Assembly: GCF_003892345.1 (NCBI RefSeq) | Contig: NZ_RRUE01000002.1 | Location: 1,630,619 to 1,694,618, forward strand | Source: Lautropia dentalis | Lineage (GTDB): Bacteria > Pseudomonadota > Gammaproteobacteria > Burkholderiales > Burkholderiaceae_E | Direction of reading: 5' to 3' | DNA length: 64,000 bases | In this document: piece by piece, positions 7,216 through 16,564 of the stretch | Layout of the letters: every line of letters begins with the position of its first letter | How positions within the stretch are numbered: the first letter of the stretch is position 1 | Made by a program: the position numbers and the translations under genes | The notes under the pieces: generated by a model | What the model was told of the DNA's origin: nothing | Databases searched by the model: none | What the model saw: the letters and a program-made list of their open reading frames with translations, nothing else

Positions 7216-8991
7216 TCAGGCAGGGCTGCCGGCCTGGGCTTGTGTCTGTGGCCGAAGGCGGCGTCGAGGCGGCTGGAACTGTCCCTCCCGGTATAGTTGT
7301 GCAGACTGCTGGCGTTGGACCTTGCCGGATGATGTCTTGGGAACACTGCCCACGTTGACGATGACCACGTCGGACAGTGTCAGCTGGTGTTCGAGACGCA
7401 CGGCCTGGATGATGTCCCGGCGTAGTGTGTCGGCTTCATCGAGAACGACCCGCCTGGGGGCTTCAACCACCAGTACCACGTCGCTTTCTCCGAACTGGCT
7501 ATGAAAGGCCGTGGCCCGGTAGAGCGGAAGGTCCGGGTGTTGAAGCTGTGCGGTGCGCTCGATGTCCTGCGGGTAATGATTGACCCCGTTGACGATGATC
7601 AGATCCTTGCGTCGTCCGCAGATGAAGAGTTCTCCTTCATGGATGAAGCCCAGGTCGCCGGAAAGGACATAGCGGGAGTGTCCGTTGTGCTCCAGGTCGT
7701 AGCCGAAGGTGGCTTCGGTTGCTTTTGTGTTGTTCCAGTAGCCGTCGCCTTCGCTTTCGCTGGCCACGGCGATTTCACCCACTTCGCCCTGCGGGGTGTC
7801 CTCGTGGGTGGCCGGATCGACGATGCGTACGCGTGTGCCGACTCCGGTGACGCCACAGCCTACCAACCGGATGCTATCCGTGGTGTCCGTGGTGGTTTCC
7901 ACACGGTGTTCGCCCAGTGCCGGGGCAGCGAACCGGCCAAAGTTGGTGGTATTGCCCGGATGAAGACCTGTTATCATAAGGGTGCATTCGGCCATACCAT
8001 AGCTGGGACAAAAGGCGGTGGGCCTGAAACCGACGGATGAGAATCTCTGGAAGAACGCTTCGATATCGTCTGCAATGATGGGTTCTGCACCGCAGACGGC
8101 TGCGTGCCATGAAGAGAGATCCAGGGTGGCCAGGTCTTCATCGGGAATGCGCCGCGCGCAGTGCGAAAACGCAAAGTTCGGCGCCGCGCTGAAGACGTGG
8201 TGATGGGTGCTGATTTCACGCAGCCAGATGTAGGGGCGGGTGATGAAATCCTGCGGTGTGGTGAGTACGCCGGTCTGCCCCAGGTAGATGGGCTGCAGAA
8301 GTCCCGTACACAGCCCCATGTCGTGATAAAGGGGCAACCACGAAACGGTGTCGGTATATTCGGTGAGCCCGTACCGGTACTGGATGTCGCGCTGGTTGCA
8401 GACGATGGCATGGTTGCGAATGACGACGCCGCGCGGTGCCGCGGTTGAACCCGAGGTGTACTGCAAAAAGGCTACTCCGTCGGGATGTGCCACGTCCTCT
8501 GCGCCATCGGATGTCGTGTTCTGCAGGATTTCCTCGATGCCCTGCATCGGCAGGTTCTGGCTGAAATGCGCTGCCGTTCCCGAGAGATGCCTGACCAGTG
8601 CGTTGAGGTTGCGCTCATCGAGCAGCATCAGGGCGGCGTCAGAGTCCTGGAGGATGGCGTTGAAACGTCCCAGCCCCTTGTCTTTCGGTTTGGCTTTGGG
8701 AATGGGGATTTGGATGGGGATGGCGATGCAGCCTGCCATCAGGCAGCCCATGAAGGCCGGGTGGAAGGTGCGGTCATTGTTGGAGGGAAGCAGGATGCGT
8801 GATCCCGGTTTAACCGTGCGTCGCAGCCAGGTGGCCACGCGCTGTGACTGGTCAAACAGCTCGCCGAATGTCTGGATGACGCGTTCGCTGTGGGGGGACA
8901 TGAATTCGAACGCGACCGCATCAGGGCGGTGAAGGGCGTGATGAGCGAGTGCGGCGGTAATAGTGGGGTAGCGTGGCTGTATGTCTGTCAT
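7216..8991 (-). CDS. Fatty acyl-AMP ligase (FAAL)
   Basis: First gene of the operon, 591 residues. It activates a fatty acid as acyl-AMP and typically passes it to an acyl carrier protein rather than to CoA. Motifs: LQYTSGSTAAPRGV (P-loop), WLPLYHDMGL, SYGMAECT, LSGDLGFI, and GRRKDLIIVNGVNHYPQDIE, the last being characteristic of FAAL and related loading ligases; PKTSSGKVQR near the C-terminus holds the adenylation lysine. The residues IPKAKPK near 97-103 may belong to a FAAL-specific region but that is less clear. The ACP gene follows after 20 bases. An AT-rich stretch upstream presumably holds the operon promoter. Confidence 0.88.
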   Translation of the reverse strand: MTDIQPRYPTITAALAHHALHRPDAVAFEFMSPHSERVIQTFGELFDQSQRVATWLRRTVKPGSRILLPSNNDRTFHPAFMGCLMAGCIAIPIQIPIPKAKPKDKGLGRFNAILQDSDAALMLLDERNLNALVRHLSGTAAHFSQNLPMQGIEEILQNTTSDGAEDVAHPDGVAFLQYTSGSTAAPRGVVIRNHAIVCNQRDIQYRYGLTEYTDTVSWLPLYHDMGLCTGLLQPIYLGQTGVLTTPQDFITRPYIWLREISTHHHVFSAAPNFAFSHCARRIPDEDLATLDLSSWHAAVCGAEPIIADDIEAFFQRFSSVGFRPTAFCPSYGMAECTLMITGLHPGNTTNFGRFAAPALGEHRVETTTDTTDSIRLVGCGVTGVGTRVRIVDPATHEDTPQGEVGEIAVASESEGDGYWNNTKATEATFGYDLEHNGHSRYVLSGDLGFIHEGELFICGRRKDLIIVNGVNHYPQDIERTAQLQHPDLPLYRATAFHSQFGESDVVLVVEAPRRVVLDEADTLRRDIIQAVRLEHQLTLSDVVIVNVGSVPKTSSGKVQRQQSAQLYREGQFQPPRRRLRPQTQAQAGSPA

Positions 8992-9352
8992 GACTCCGTT
9001 GCTGGGTTTTCTGGCCTTTGCTCCGGAGATGCTGTGTCTCTGGAGCTAGCCGGTTCGGTTAGGTGGTTCGCCTGGAAACAGTATTCATGTTTATCAAAAT
9101 CAGGCGGGTTACGTTTTCAGAGATACTACAAAAACACATTTTTTGTTGATACTGGCAAATTTTGTGGCAGATGTCTGGTGCGGATTTTGTATGGCGGGAC
9201 GGGTGTTTTCTGGATATTTTCATGTAAACTCTCTGTAAATTTCCTGTTTTCGGTAGAGAGGGGTATGGAGTCAATGCAGAAGCAAGTTTTATGTGCTTGC
9301 TATTATTTTTGTTTACTGAATTTTTAGAGGTTGGGTTAGGTGTTTATGGCAG
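8992..9352. other. AT-rich region upstream of the FAAL operon, no gene seen
   Basis: This 361-bp stretch is markedly AT-richer than the rest of the window, especially 9080-9350. It lies between the operon start and the insertion sequence and most likely contains the minus-strand promoter. I could not single out a -35/-10 pair with confidence. The base composition suggests acquired DNA or an H-NS-like silenced promoter. Confidence 0.45.
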
Positions 9353-9400
9353 TGAGGTGTACTGTCAACCGCAGACAGTTGCTTTTAATGTGAAGTCCGT

Positions 9401-10299
9401 TCAAAGAAGGCATTGCCTGAAGGCCACTGGCGACTGGTAGCCAAGTGCACTGTGCAGTCGCTGACGGTTGTAGAACACCTCGATCCACTCGGTGATCGCC
9501 GCTCGTGCCTGCGCACGTGTGGCAAAACGCCGCTGGTACAGCAACTCGTTCTTGAGCGATCCCCAGAAACTCTCCATCGGCGCGTTGTCGTAGCAGTTTC
9601 CCCGCGTGACATCGACACCCGCATGCCCAGGGCATCAAGTCTTTCACGGTAGCGACTTGCGCAGTACTGGCTTCCCCGATCGGAATGATGCAGTAGCCCG
9701 GGTTTGGGGCGGGTATACCGGACAGCCCGATTCAGAGCCTCCAGTGTCAGCTCGTGTGTCATGCGCCTCGACATGGCGTAGCCGACGATCTCCTGAGTGA
9801 ACACGTCCTTCACGCCAGCCAGATACAGCCAGCCTTCATCCGTACGCACATAGGTGATGTCTGTCAGCCAGACCTTGCCCGGTGCGTCGGCACTGAAGTC
9901 CTGGGCCAGCAGATTGGGCGCTACAGGCAAGGTGTGTGCCGAGTCCGTGGTCGTGCGAAAGCAGCGTTTCTGCCGGCAGCGCAGGCCCATCTCGCGCCGT
10001 AGACGTCCGACACGATCCCGTCCGACCTTCTGTCCCTGGTGCCGCAACAGCGCATGTACGCGCAGCACCCCATAGGTCTGGCGCCCCGCCTCGTGAGCCG
10101 CCCTGATGTGAACACGCAGGCGCTCGTCGTCTCTGGCCCGTTGGCTGGGCTGGCGCTTGAGCCAGGCCAGATAGCCGCTGCGAGAGACCTCCAGTGCCCG
10201 ACAGGCCACGGTCAACGGGTACCCCTTGCCGTGAACCCTGTCCTTCAGGAACGCGTACCTTGCAGGGACTCCTTCGCAAAGTACGCGGCGGCCTTTTTT
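9401..10299 (-). pseudogene. IS3-family transposase orfB, frameshifted
   Basis: DDE transposase catalytic subunit, expressed in IS3 elements as an OrfAB fusion. The HTH_21-like start (RYAFLKDRVHGKGYP), the rve core with WLTDITYV (first Asp) and LLHHSDRGSQY (second Asp) are in frame. A single base is missing in a G-run (CCCC at 9600-9603 on the plus strand): the frame then gives nonsense, whereas restoring one G gives GNCYDNAPMESFWGSLKNE with the catalytic Glu, followed by a normal C-terminus to a stop at 9401. The catalytic Glu is thus lost from the product. A programmed event is unlikely because the site is not a known slippery heptamer. Confidence 0.8.
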
Positions 10300-10556
10300 A
10301 CGATCTCTCGCTCCATCTCGGCACGGGCCAGCTCCCGGCGCAGTCGCACCACCTCGGCCTGAAGCTCCTCGCGGCTGGCCTCGGCCACACCCGAGAATGG
10401 CTTGCTCGGCCCCTTGGCCTTGACCACCCAGTTGGCCAGTGACCCCTTCGGAACCCCCAGCCTGGCGGCGACCTCGGCTTGCGAAAGTCCTTGTTCAAGG
10501 ACCATCCTGACGGCCTCCGTCCTGAACTCGGCCGTATAACTCTGATTCTGTTTCAT
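10245..10556 (-). CDS. IS3-family transposase orfA (DNA-binding subunit)
   Basis: A 103-residue protein starting at ATG 10556 (GGAGGG seven bases upstream). It has the N-terminal helix-turn-helix (YTAEFRTEAVRMVLEQG, then SQAEVAARLGVPKGSLANWV) and a C-terminal leucine-zipper-like coiled coil (REELQAEVVRLRRELARAEM) typical of OrfA. The end, EIVKKAAAYFAKES, overlaps the slippery site from which orfB is reached by -1 frameshifting. Complete, but without a functional orfB it may only act as a repressor of the element. Confidence 0.85.
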   Translation of the reverse strand: MKQNQSYTAEFRTEAVRMVLEQGLSQAEVAARLGVPKGSLANWVVKAKGPSKPFSGVAEASREELQAEVVRLRRELARAEMEREIVKKAAAYFAKESLQGTRS

Positions 10557-10632
10557 CCGTTGACCCTCCATGGCCATTCTCCCGCATGTGGGTGTCTACG
10601 GAAGTCAGGCTACCTCAATGCTGGGCGCACGG

Positions 10633-10673
10633 AAAAAAGGAACCGGGGCAACCCCGTGAGAGGTTGCCCCGGT
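10633..10673 (-). terminator. Intrinsic terminator of glcB
   Basis: Minus strand: a perfect 12-bp stem (ACCGGGGCAACC / GGTTGCCCCGGT) followed by TTCCTTTTTT, about 100 bases past the glcB stop. The insertion sequence ends just beyond it. Confidence 0.85.
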
Positions 10674-10773
10674 CTGTGTGGCCATGACGCGGGATCATGC
10701 CATCGTCGAATTGTCCGCAGACGGGCTGGACTCGTCAGGGAAAGGAATGGGCCATCTGGCCCGGCCGTGTGGC

Positions 10774-12942
10774 TTATTTCTGCAGCGACGCCTTCAGCTC
10801 CTGCCGCCGGGCGTGCAGCACCGGCTCGGTGTAGCCGGCCGGCTGTGCGCAGCCCTTGAACACCAGATCGCAGGCGGCCTGGAAGGCAATGCCGGTGAAA
10901 CCGGGTGCCATGTTGCGATAGGCCGGGTCGCCCGCATTCTGCTTGTCCACCACGGCGGCCATGCGCCGGAAGGTCTCTTCCACCTGCTCGCGGCTGACCA
11001 CGCCGTGACGCAGCCAGTTGGCCATGTGCTGGGAGGAGATCCGGCAGGTGGCGCGGTCTTCCATCAGGGCCACGTCGTTGATGTCCGGTACTTTCGAGCA
11101 GCCCACGCCCTGGTCCACCCAGCGCACCGCATAGCCCAGAATGCCCTGGGCGTTGTTGTCCAGCTCGGCCTGCCTGTCGGCTTCGGACCAGTCCGGACTG
11201 GCGGCCACGGGCACGGTCAGGATGTCGTCCAGCTTCGCGCGCGGGCCGCCTGCGGCAATCTCCTGCTGGCGGGCCAGCACGTCCACCTGGTGATAGTGGG
11301 TAGCATGCAGTGTGGCGGCCGTCGGGCTGGGCACCCAGGCGGTGTTGGCGCCGGCTTTGGGGTGGCCGATCTTCTGCTCCAGCATGGCATGCATCAGGTC
11401 CGGCATGGCCCACATGCCCTTGCCGATCTGTGCAATGCCCGACAGGCCACAGGCCAGCCCCACATCGACGTTGTTGTCCTCGTAGGCCAGAATCCACGGC
11501 TGGGTCTTCATGTCGCCCTTGCGCACCATCGGGCCGGCCTCCATCGAGGTGTGGATCTCGTCGCCGGTGCGGTCCAGGAAGCCCGTGTTGATGAAGGCCA
11601 CGCGCGACTTCGCCGCCCGGATGGCTTCCTTCAGGTTCACGGTGGTGCGCCGCTCCTCGTCCATGATGCCCAGCTTCACTGTGTTGGCCGGCAGGCCGAG
11701 CACCTGCTCGACGTGGTTGAAGATCTCGTTGGCAAAGGCCACTTCCTCCGGCCCGTGCATCTTCGGCTTGACGATGTAGATCGAGCCACGGGTGGAGTTG
11801 CGGGCACCGCCGGTCTTTTTCAGATCGTGCAGGGCGATCAGCACCGTACACATGGCGTCGATCATGCCCTCGGGCACCTCGTTGCCGTCACGGTCCAGAA
11901 TGGCCGGGCTGGTCATCAGGTGCCCCACATTGCGGATCAGCATCAGCGAACGACCCTGCAGGCTCAGCTCGCCCTTGCCGTCGGGCGTGGTGTAGACGCG
12001 GTCCGGGTTGAGCCGGCGGGTGAAGGTTTTGCCGCCCTTGGACACTTCCTCGGTCAGATCACCCTTCATCAGGCCCAGCCAGTTGCGGTAGACGGCGGCC
12101 TTGTCCTCGCCATCGACGGCGGCAATGGAATCCTCGCAGTCCATGATGGTGGACACGGCGGCTTCCAGCACGATATCGGCCACACCGGCCGGGTCGGCCT
12201 TGCCGATCGGGCTGTTGCGGTCGATGCGCAGGTCGATGTGCAGCCGGTGATGGCTGAGCAGCACGGAAGAGGGCGCTGCGGCGTCCCCCTGGTAGCCGGC
12301 CAGCAGCGATGGATCCTTCAGCCCGGTCGTGCCGGCCGGTGTGGTGGCCTGCAGCTGGCCATTGACCACCGCGTAGGCGGTCACGTCGGCATGGCTGCCC
12401 TGCGCCAGGGGTGCCACCTCATCCAGAAAGCGCTTGGCCCAGGCGATCACCTGCGCACCGCGTGCCGGATCGTAGCCCCTGCCGGCGGGCAGGCTGCCCA
12501 GCGCATCGGTGCCGTAGAGGGCGTCGTACAGGCTGCCCCAGCGGGCATTGGCGGCGTTGAGCGCATAGCGGGCGTTCATCACCGGCACCACCAGCTGCGG
12601 GCCGGGTACCTTCGCGATGGCATCGTCCACGTTGGGGGTGTCGATGGCAAAATCCGGCCCCTGCGGCACCAGATAGCCGATGTCCGTCAGAAAGGCCCGG
12701 TAGGCGGCCATGTCGGTGATGGGACCGGGGTGGGCACGGTGCCAGGCGTCGATCTGCTGCTGGATTTCGTCCCGTTTGGCCAGCAGGGCACGGTTTTTCG
12801 GGCCCAGATCGTGAATCAGGGACGACAGCCCCTGCCAGAAGGCGTCGGAGGCTACACCAGTACCGGGCAGCGCTTCCCGCTCGATCATGTCATGAAGGGG
12901 GGCCGACACCTGAAGGCCGAATTTCTCGATACGGCGGGTCAT
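10774..12942 (-). CDS. glcB: Malate synthase G
   Basis: Condenses glyoxylate with acetyl-CoA to give malate in the glyoxylate bypass or glycolate use. Start ATG 12942 ([12 protein letters not shown]) has AAGGAG seven bases upstream, giving 722 residues, the normal length for the monomeric G isoform. Seen in order: the N-terminal domain ([20 protein letters not shown]), the Mg/glyoxylate region ([29 protein letters not shown]), the barrel segment [20 protein letters not shown] and [20 protein letters not shown], and the C-terminal [21 protein letters not shown] with the catalytic Asp in the preceding helix. No isocitrate lyase or glycolate genes adjoin, and it has its own terminator. Confidence 0.95.
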   Translation of the reverse strand: MTRRIEKFGLQVSAPLHDMIEREALPGTGVASDAFWQGLSSLIHDLGPKNRALLAKRDEIQQQIDAWHRAHPGPITDMAAYRAFLTDIGYLVPQGPDFAIDTPNVDDAIAKVPGPQLVVPVMNARYALNAANARWGSLYDALYGTDALGSLPAGRGYDPARGAQVIAWAKRFLDEVAPLAQGSHADVTAYAVVNGQLQATTPAGTTGLKDPSLLAGYQGDAAAPSSVLLSHHRLHIDLRIDRNSPIGKADPAGVADIVLEAAVSTIMDCEDSIAAVDGEDKAAVYRNWLGLMKGDLTEEVSKGGKTFTRRLNPDRVYTTPDGKGELSLQGRSLMLIRNVGHLMTSPAILDRDGNEVPEGMIDAMCTVLIALHDLKKTGGARNSTRGSIYIVKPKMHGPEEVAFANEIFNHVEQVLGLPANTVKLGIMDEERRTTVNLKEAIRAAKSRVAFINTGFLDRTGDEIHTSMEAGPMVRKGDMKTQPWILAYEDNNVDVGLACGLSGIAQIGKGMWAMPDLMHAMLEQKIGHPKAGANTAWVPSPTAATLHATHYHQVDVLARQQEIAAGGPRAKLDDILTVPVAASPDWSEADRQAELDNNAQGILGYAVRWVDQGVGCSKVPDINDVALMEDRATCRISSQHMANWLRHGVVSREQVEETFRRMAAVVDKQNAGDPAYRNMAPGFTGIAFQAACDLVFKGCAQPAGYTEPVLHARRQELKASLQK

Positions 12943-13237
12943 GTGAGAGTCTCCTTGAAATGGGTGTGAAGCGTGCCGTGAATGCATTCGTCCCTGCACG
13001 GGCGAGCGGGTCGTCCACCGGCCGTATCGGCCACAGGCACATTCAGCCTTGCACAGGCAACTGGCGATCCTGATGGCGCTGCGGGATGCCGCCCTGGCCC
13101 TGAAGCGCTTGCGGACTTTTGCAGAGGGTCCCTTGCGCAGGCGAATGGGTTCACAACACGTCTCGGGGCAGTATACTCGCGCGCAGCCGCCCCACCGGGC
13201 GCCGGAACATCAGCGAAAACCCTTGGTACTCCTCCCC

Positions 13238-13645
13238 ATGATCGATAGAACTGCCGGTGACGCCAGCGTGCCCGCTGGTGACGAAACCCGTCCGGAGGCT
13301 GGTACCGGAGGGGACCGCGAAGCCCCCATGCACATGCTTCCCGCGGCCGAACTGGACCGCATTCGCCAGTTCGAGGCGCTCTACAACGAATGGGCAGCCA
13401 TGCTGCCAGCGCTCGAAGCGGCCCAGCAGCAGTGGCAGCAGGCCCGGACCAGATTGCAGGCGCTGCGTGCCTATTACTTCGACGGTGACTGGCGCGCACA
13501 CATGGAGGCCGATGAGGCCGGACGCATCCCAGCAGACCTGCCACGCGGCATCCTCACCGAAGACACGCTCTACAACGCCTTCATCGCCGAGCGTGAGCTG
13601 GCGCTGGAATGGGTGCAGCTGGGCGCCCAGGCACTGAAGGAATAG
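13238..13645 (+). CDS. DUF4298-family protein
   Basis: Small protein of unknown function. The recognisable part starts near the second possible ATG (13328, MHMLPAAELDRI): a helical pair (IRQFEALYNEWAAMLPALEA, LQALRAYYFDGDWRAHMEAD) followed by IPADLPRGILTEDTLYNAF, matching the DUF4298 pattern of an YY-x-x-x-W core and a P-x-D/N-L-x-x-G-V/I-L-(S/T)-E-D signature. ATG 13238 gives 135 residues with a loose N-terminal tail; ATG 13328 gives 105 residues, nearer the family length. Neither has a strong ribosome binding site. It is divergent from glcB and stands alone. Confidence 0.7.
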   Translation: MIDRTAGDASVPAGDETRPEAGTGGDREAPMHMLPAAELDRIRQFEALYNEWAAMLPALEAAQQQWQQARTRLQALRAYYFDGDWRAHMEADEAGRIPADLPRGILTEDTLYNAFIAERELALEWVQLGAQALKE

Positions 13646-14015
13646 GAATAGAACAGGAACAGGGATAGGGCGCCGAAGGTGTTGAGGCGACTGTAGCGGC
13701 AGAGGTCACGGCTTGCTGCTCACTGCAGGATTGGCGTTGACGGGGGGTACCGGTTGCTGTCGGGATGGCGGGCACGGCTGGGGTGTCGGTTACTGTCCCG
13801 GATGGTGGCCACGGCTGGGGTGTCGGTCACTGCCGGGTTAAAGATCGCTTCATCGCTTTAAAGAAGGCTTCAGGATTTTAAAAATAGCGTCGCTGGCCGC
13901 TTTTCCGGCTGTGGGGCAGGGGTTTGACTTGCGGAAACGGGGTTCTGCTGCAAGACTAATGGCCCCCGGGATCATCCGGGAATTGTGCCTGTTGCGCCCT
14001 GATGCCACTGCCCAC
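13646..14015. other. Intergenic region, 370 bp, with tandem repeat
   Basis: No gene seen. Holds the 36/37-bp tandem repeat at 13751-13838 and then an AT-richer stretch (13845-13890) that probably contains the promoter of the next gene. Confidence 0.5.
13751..13838. repeat. 36/37-bp tandem repeat, two copies plus a partial third
   Basis: Copies start at 13751, 13787 and 13824, each with CGGTT(A/G)CTGTC and ending ACGGCTGGGGTGT; the third is cut off after about 15 bases. Function unknown. Confidence 0.7.
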
Positions 14016-16079
14016 ATGACTTCTGCCTTCTCCCGACTGACCCTGCTCGCCGCTGCCCTGTCCTGTACTTTCGGTGCCCACGCAGCCACCTCGCGCAGCG
14101 ATGTGGCCCGCCCGACGGATTTCACGGCGGTTGCCGTGACCAACGGCCCGGTGATCTGCCGTTCCGGCAAACTGCTCACCTGCGGCCGGCAGGTGGCAGG
14201 CAAGCTCGGCATGCCCGGCGGCAGCGCGGCCCACTCGGCCTACCGCTTCGTGGAAGAAGACTTCACCTTCGACAGTGGCGTGGGCATTTTCCTGCAGACG
14301 GCCGTCAGTGCCGCCCGCAAGGCCGGTCAGCCCGACTGGCGCCGGCGCCTGGCCTTCCGCAAGGTGCCCGAGGGCTATCAGCTGGTGCAGGTGGGGGTGC
14401 AGTATCGCTGCCAGGGGGGCGAATGGCAGAAGGCCGCCTGCGGCTCCATGAGCGCGGCCGGCAAGGCGGGTAGTGCTGCTGCCGCTTCGGCCGGGCGGCC
14501 GGGCGCTCCGGCGCCTGCCGGCGGCTCCGTCCAGGCTGGCGCTTCTGCGCAGGCCGGTGTGTCCGCCCGGACCGATGCGCCATCGAAAGCCGGTGCGTCC
14601 GCGCAGGCAGGCGCTGTCCCGAAGGCCGATGTGCCGTCCCAGCCAGGGGCTGCATCGCGGGATGCTGCTTCGGCGTCACCTGCTGCCGGCCATCAGGCGG
14701 CAGGGGCCGCTTCGGGCACGGGGGCTGCAGCGGCCGGGGCTGCCGCTGCACGGCAGATGTCCGGAGCGGGCCAGAGCGCCACGGCACAGGATGCTGCGCC
14801 CGCGGGTCTCTCCGGGCAGGGAGCCGCACGGCAGGGGGCTGCCACTCAGCCCGCGCCTGTACAGGAGGCCGGCCATCGCCCGCCGGTCAGCAGCATGCCC
14901 GGGACTGCAGATACCGGCAATACGCCAGGCAACCCGCCGGCCGACCGGCACGATACGCCTGCGCCGACCACGCCGGCCACACCCACCGAAACGCTGCAGT
15001 CGGCAGATACGCCGGCCAGCGTGCCTGCGCTGGACGCACGCTGGCGCCCGCGCCAGGATGCCACCGAAACCGGGGATGCCGCCGCCAGCTCCCCCTACGG
15101 TTCCGGCAGCCAGCATCACCGGCCGGTTCCGGTGGGTGAAGACCGCGAAGACAACACGCCTGGGCGTCATGCCGGCGGTCGTGATGCTGCCCCGCTGGCA
15201 GCCCGTGAGCGGCCAGCCGACATCGTGGCGGCCGAACCCTCGCTGTCGGCCAGCCAGCTCAAGCAGATGCACGAAGCGGAGGCCTCGCTGGCCCGCGCCA
15301 CCGCTGCGCAGACGCCTGGTGTGGTCGATGCCGGGACACGTGCCGGTGCCGTCACGGCCGGCAAGGCCACGACCAGAACCCCGTCGGGTGTTCCCATGAA
15401 CACGGCAGCTGCCGATGCCTCTGGCCTGTCCGTACCGGGGAACGCGGCCTTCGGTGCTTCGGGCAAGGGGGGCAGCCGTTCCTCCTCCACGGCGGCACCG
15501 GCATCCGGCGGTGCCGGTGACACGGCCATGCCCGGTCTGGCCGGTACGGCCACGGCCGCTGGTGGCTCGCAGGGCGCTTCCGTGGCCGACATCCCGGCCG
15601 ACCTGATGGTGCCGGCCCCCAATGGCGTCCCCGATGTGGCCGAGCGGGGAGGCCGTGGTGGCCAGGTTCGCGTGCCTGCCACCCATCCCGCCACCGTGCA
15701 CAAGGCCAGTGGCTTCATTCCGGTGGCCCTCACCACCGAGAACGCCACCCAGCTCGCGCGCCCCTGCGAACAGCCCATCGACACCTGCGGCCGTCAGGTC
15801 TTCGAGAGCCTGTTTGCCGAAGAGGCCCGCGTGCTTGCCAGCCTGCCGCCCAGCCAGAGCCGCCGCGAGAGTTTCATCTACGCCGACCAGCCTGTGACCA
15901 GTGCCGTGTATCTGGTCACCGTGGTCGACCTGCCCGGCGAGATCATCGCCGGCGAGCGCATCCGCATCGAGTTCGTGCGCCGGGGTGCTGGCTGGGTGGC
16001 TGCCTCGGCCGGCCGCCAGTTCAAATGTCACCGCGGTGAACTCTCCCGCCTGACCTGGACGGACCGCCAGTGCCAGTGA
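14016..16079 (+). CDS. Secreted protein with two related Cys modules joined by a long Ala/Pro/Gly linker
   Basis: 687 residues; I do not recognise a named family. ATG 14016 opens a signal peptide (MTSAFSRLTLLAAALSCTFG, cleavage likely after AHA). The N-terminal module (about 24-150) contains VICRSGKLLTCGRQVAGK and ends VQYRCQGGEWQKAACG. The C-terminal module (about 590-687) contains PCEQPIDTCGRQVFES and ends RQFKCHRGELSRL with a last Cys two residues from the end. Both share a CGRQV core and a (Y/F)xC-x-x-G-E closing motif, so they look like an internal duplication with paired disulfides. Between them lie roughly 430 residues of Ala/Gly/Pro/Ser-rich low complexity with many AGASAQAG-type repeats. 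Probably periplasmic or cell-surface; function unknown. Confidence 0.75.
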   Translation: MTSAFSRLTLLAAALSCTFGAHAATSRSDVARPTDFTAVAVTNGPVICRSGKLLTCGRQVAGKLGMPGGSAAHSAYRFVEEDFTFDSGVGIFLQTAVSAARKAGQPDWRRRLAFRKVPEGYQLVQVGVQYRCQGGEWQKAACGSMSAAGKAGSAAAASAGRPGAPAPAGGSVQAGASAQAGVSARTDAPSKAGASAQAGAVPKADVPSQPGAASRDAASASPAAGHQAAGAASGTGAAAAGAAAARQMSGAGQSATAQDAAPAGLSGQGAARQGAATQPAPVQEAGHRPPVSSMPGTADTGNTPGNPPADRHDTPAPTTPATPTETLQSADTPASVPALDARWRPRQDATETGDAAASSPYGSGSQHHRPVPVGEDREDNTPGRHAGGRDAAPLAARERPADIVAAEPSLSASQLKQMHEAEASLARATAAQTPGVVDAGTRAGAVTAGKATTRTPSGVPMNTAAADASGLSVPGNAAFGASGKGGSRSSSTAAPASGGAGDTAMPGLAGTATAAGGSQGASVADIPADLMVPAPNGVPDVAERGGRGGQVRVPATHPATVHKASGFIPVALTTENATQLARPCEQPIDTCGRQVFESLFAEEARVLASLPPSQSRRESFIYADQPVTSAVYLVTVVDLPGEIIAGERIRIEFVRRGAGWVAASAGRQFKCHRGELSRLTWTDRQCQ

Positions 16080-16325
16080 ACCCGTGACACAGGAACCGGC
16101 ACTTCATTGAGCGCATGAGGCCGCCACGGAATGGATGTGGTTCTGCCATCATGAACACCCACACATGGCACCGGACGGCATCACGGCCAGGCGGCGGCAG
16201 GCCATGCGCGCCTGATCACGCTGTTTCTGATGCCAATCAAAAACGGGGGTATCCGGCCATCTTCCGATAGTCCGGGCATGGAGACTAAAGTGCCGCAGGA
16301 CTTTTGCAGAGGCTCGTTAACGCAT

Positions 16326-16559
16326 CTAAAGCACCTCGCCGCGCGCCTCTGCCTTTCCTGCGGCCTGCCGTTTGCCGGCTGGATCGTTGCTGCGGCATTT
16401 CGTGAAGTCATTGCCGCAGATCCCGCAGGATTTTTCGATCCCCAGGTTCGCAATGCCGCCGCATGAGCCTGCAATCGGCTTGCGGCCGGCCATTACCCCT
16501 ATGGCCATGCCCGCCACCACCAGCAGCATGATGCCAAACACCAGAAGCCATACCACCAT
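16326..16559 (-). CDS. nqrM: Na+-NQR maturation protein NqrM
   Basis: A 77-residue membrane protein required to assemble the Na+-translocating NADH:quinone reductase, thought to deliver iron for the 2Fe-2S cluster in the membrane part. One N-terminal membrane segment (LLVFGIMLLVVAGMAIGVM) is followed by four cysteines in SCGGIANLGIEKSCGICG and DFTKC. I chose ATG 16559 because GGGGAG lies eight bases upstream; a GTG at 16568 overlapping the apbE stop by four bases is the alternative. Last gene of the nqr operon. Confidence 0.9.
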   Translation of the reverse strand: MVVWLLVFGIMLLVVAGMAIGVMAGRKPIAGSCGGIANLGIEKSCGICGNDFTKCRSNDPAGKRQAAGKAEARGEVL

Positions 16560-16564
16560 CACCG

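Larger units (their letters stand above)
9353..10617 (-). mobile_element. IS3-family insertion sequence, 1265 bp, decayed
   Basis: The element has orfA and orfB on the minus strand, joined by an A-AAA-AAG slippery site (T-run 10294-10299 on the plus strand) as in IS3-family -1 frameshifting. Its ends begin TGAGGT on both sides; the 25-base terminal inverted repeats at 9353-9377 and 10593-10617 agree at 18 of 25 positions and both contain CCG-AGACA. No target duplication is visible: the flanks read CAG on the left and ATG on the right. orfB carries a frameshift, so the copy is probably immobile. Confidence 0.8.

Noticed and set aside
9343-10627. Target-site duplication around the IS element
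   Set aside because: The 3-5 bases on either side (CAG and ATG) do not match, so none is claimed.
13113-16312. GGACTTTTGCAGAGG shared at 13113-13127 and 16298-16312
   Set aside because: A few exact 15-base matches are expected by chance in 64 kb on two strands, and the flanks do not match.
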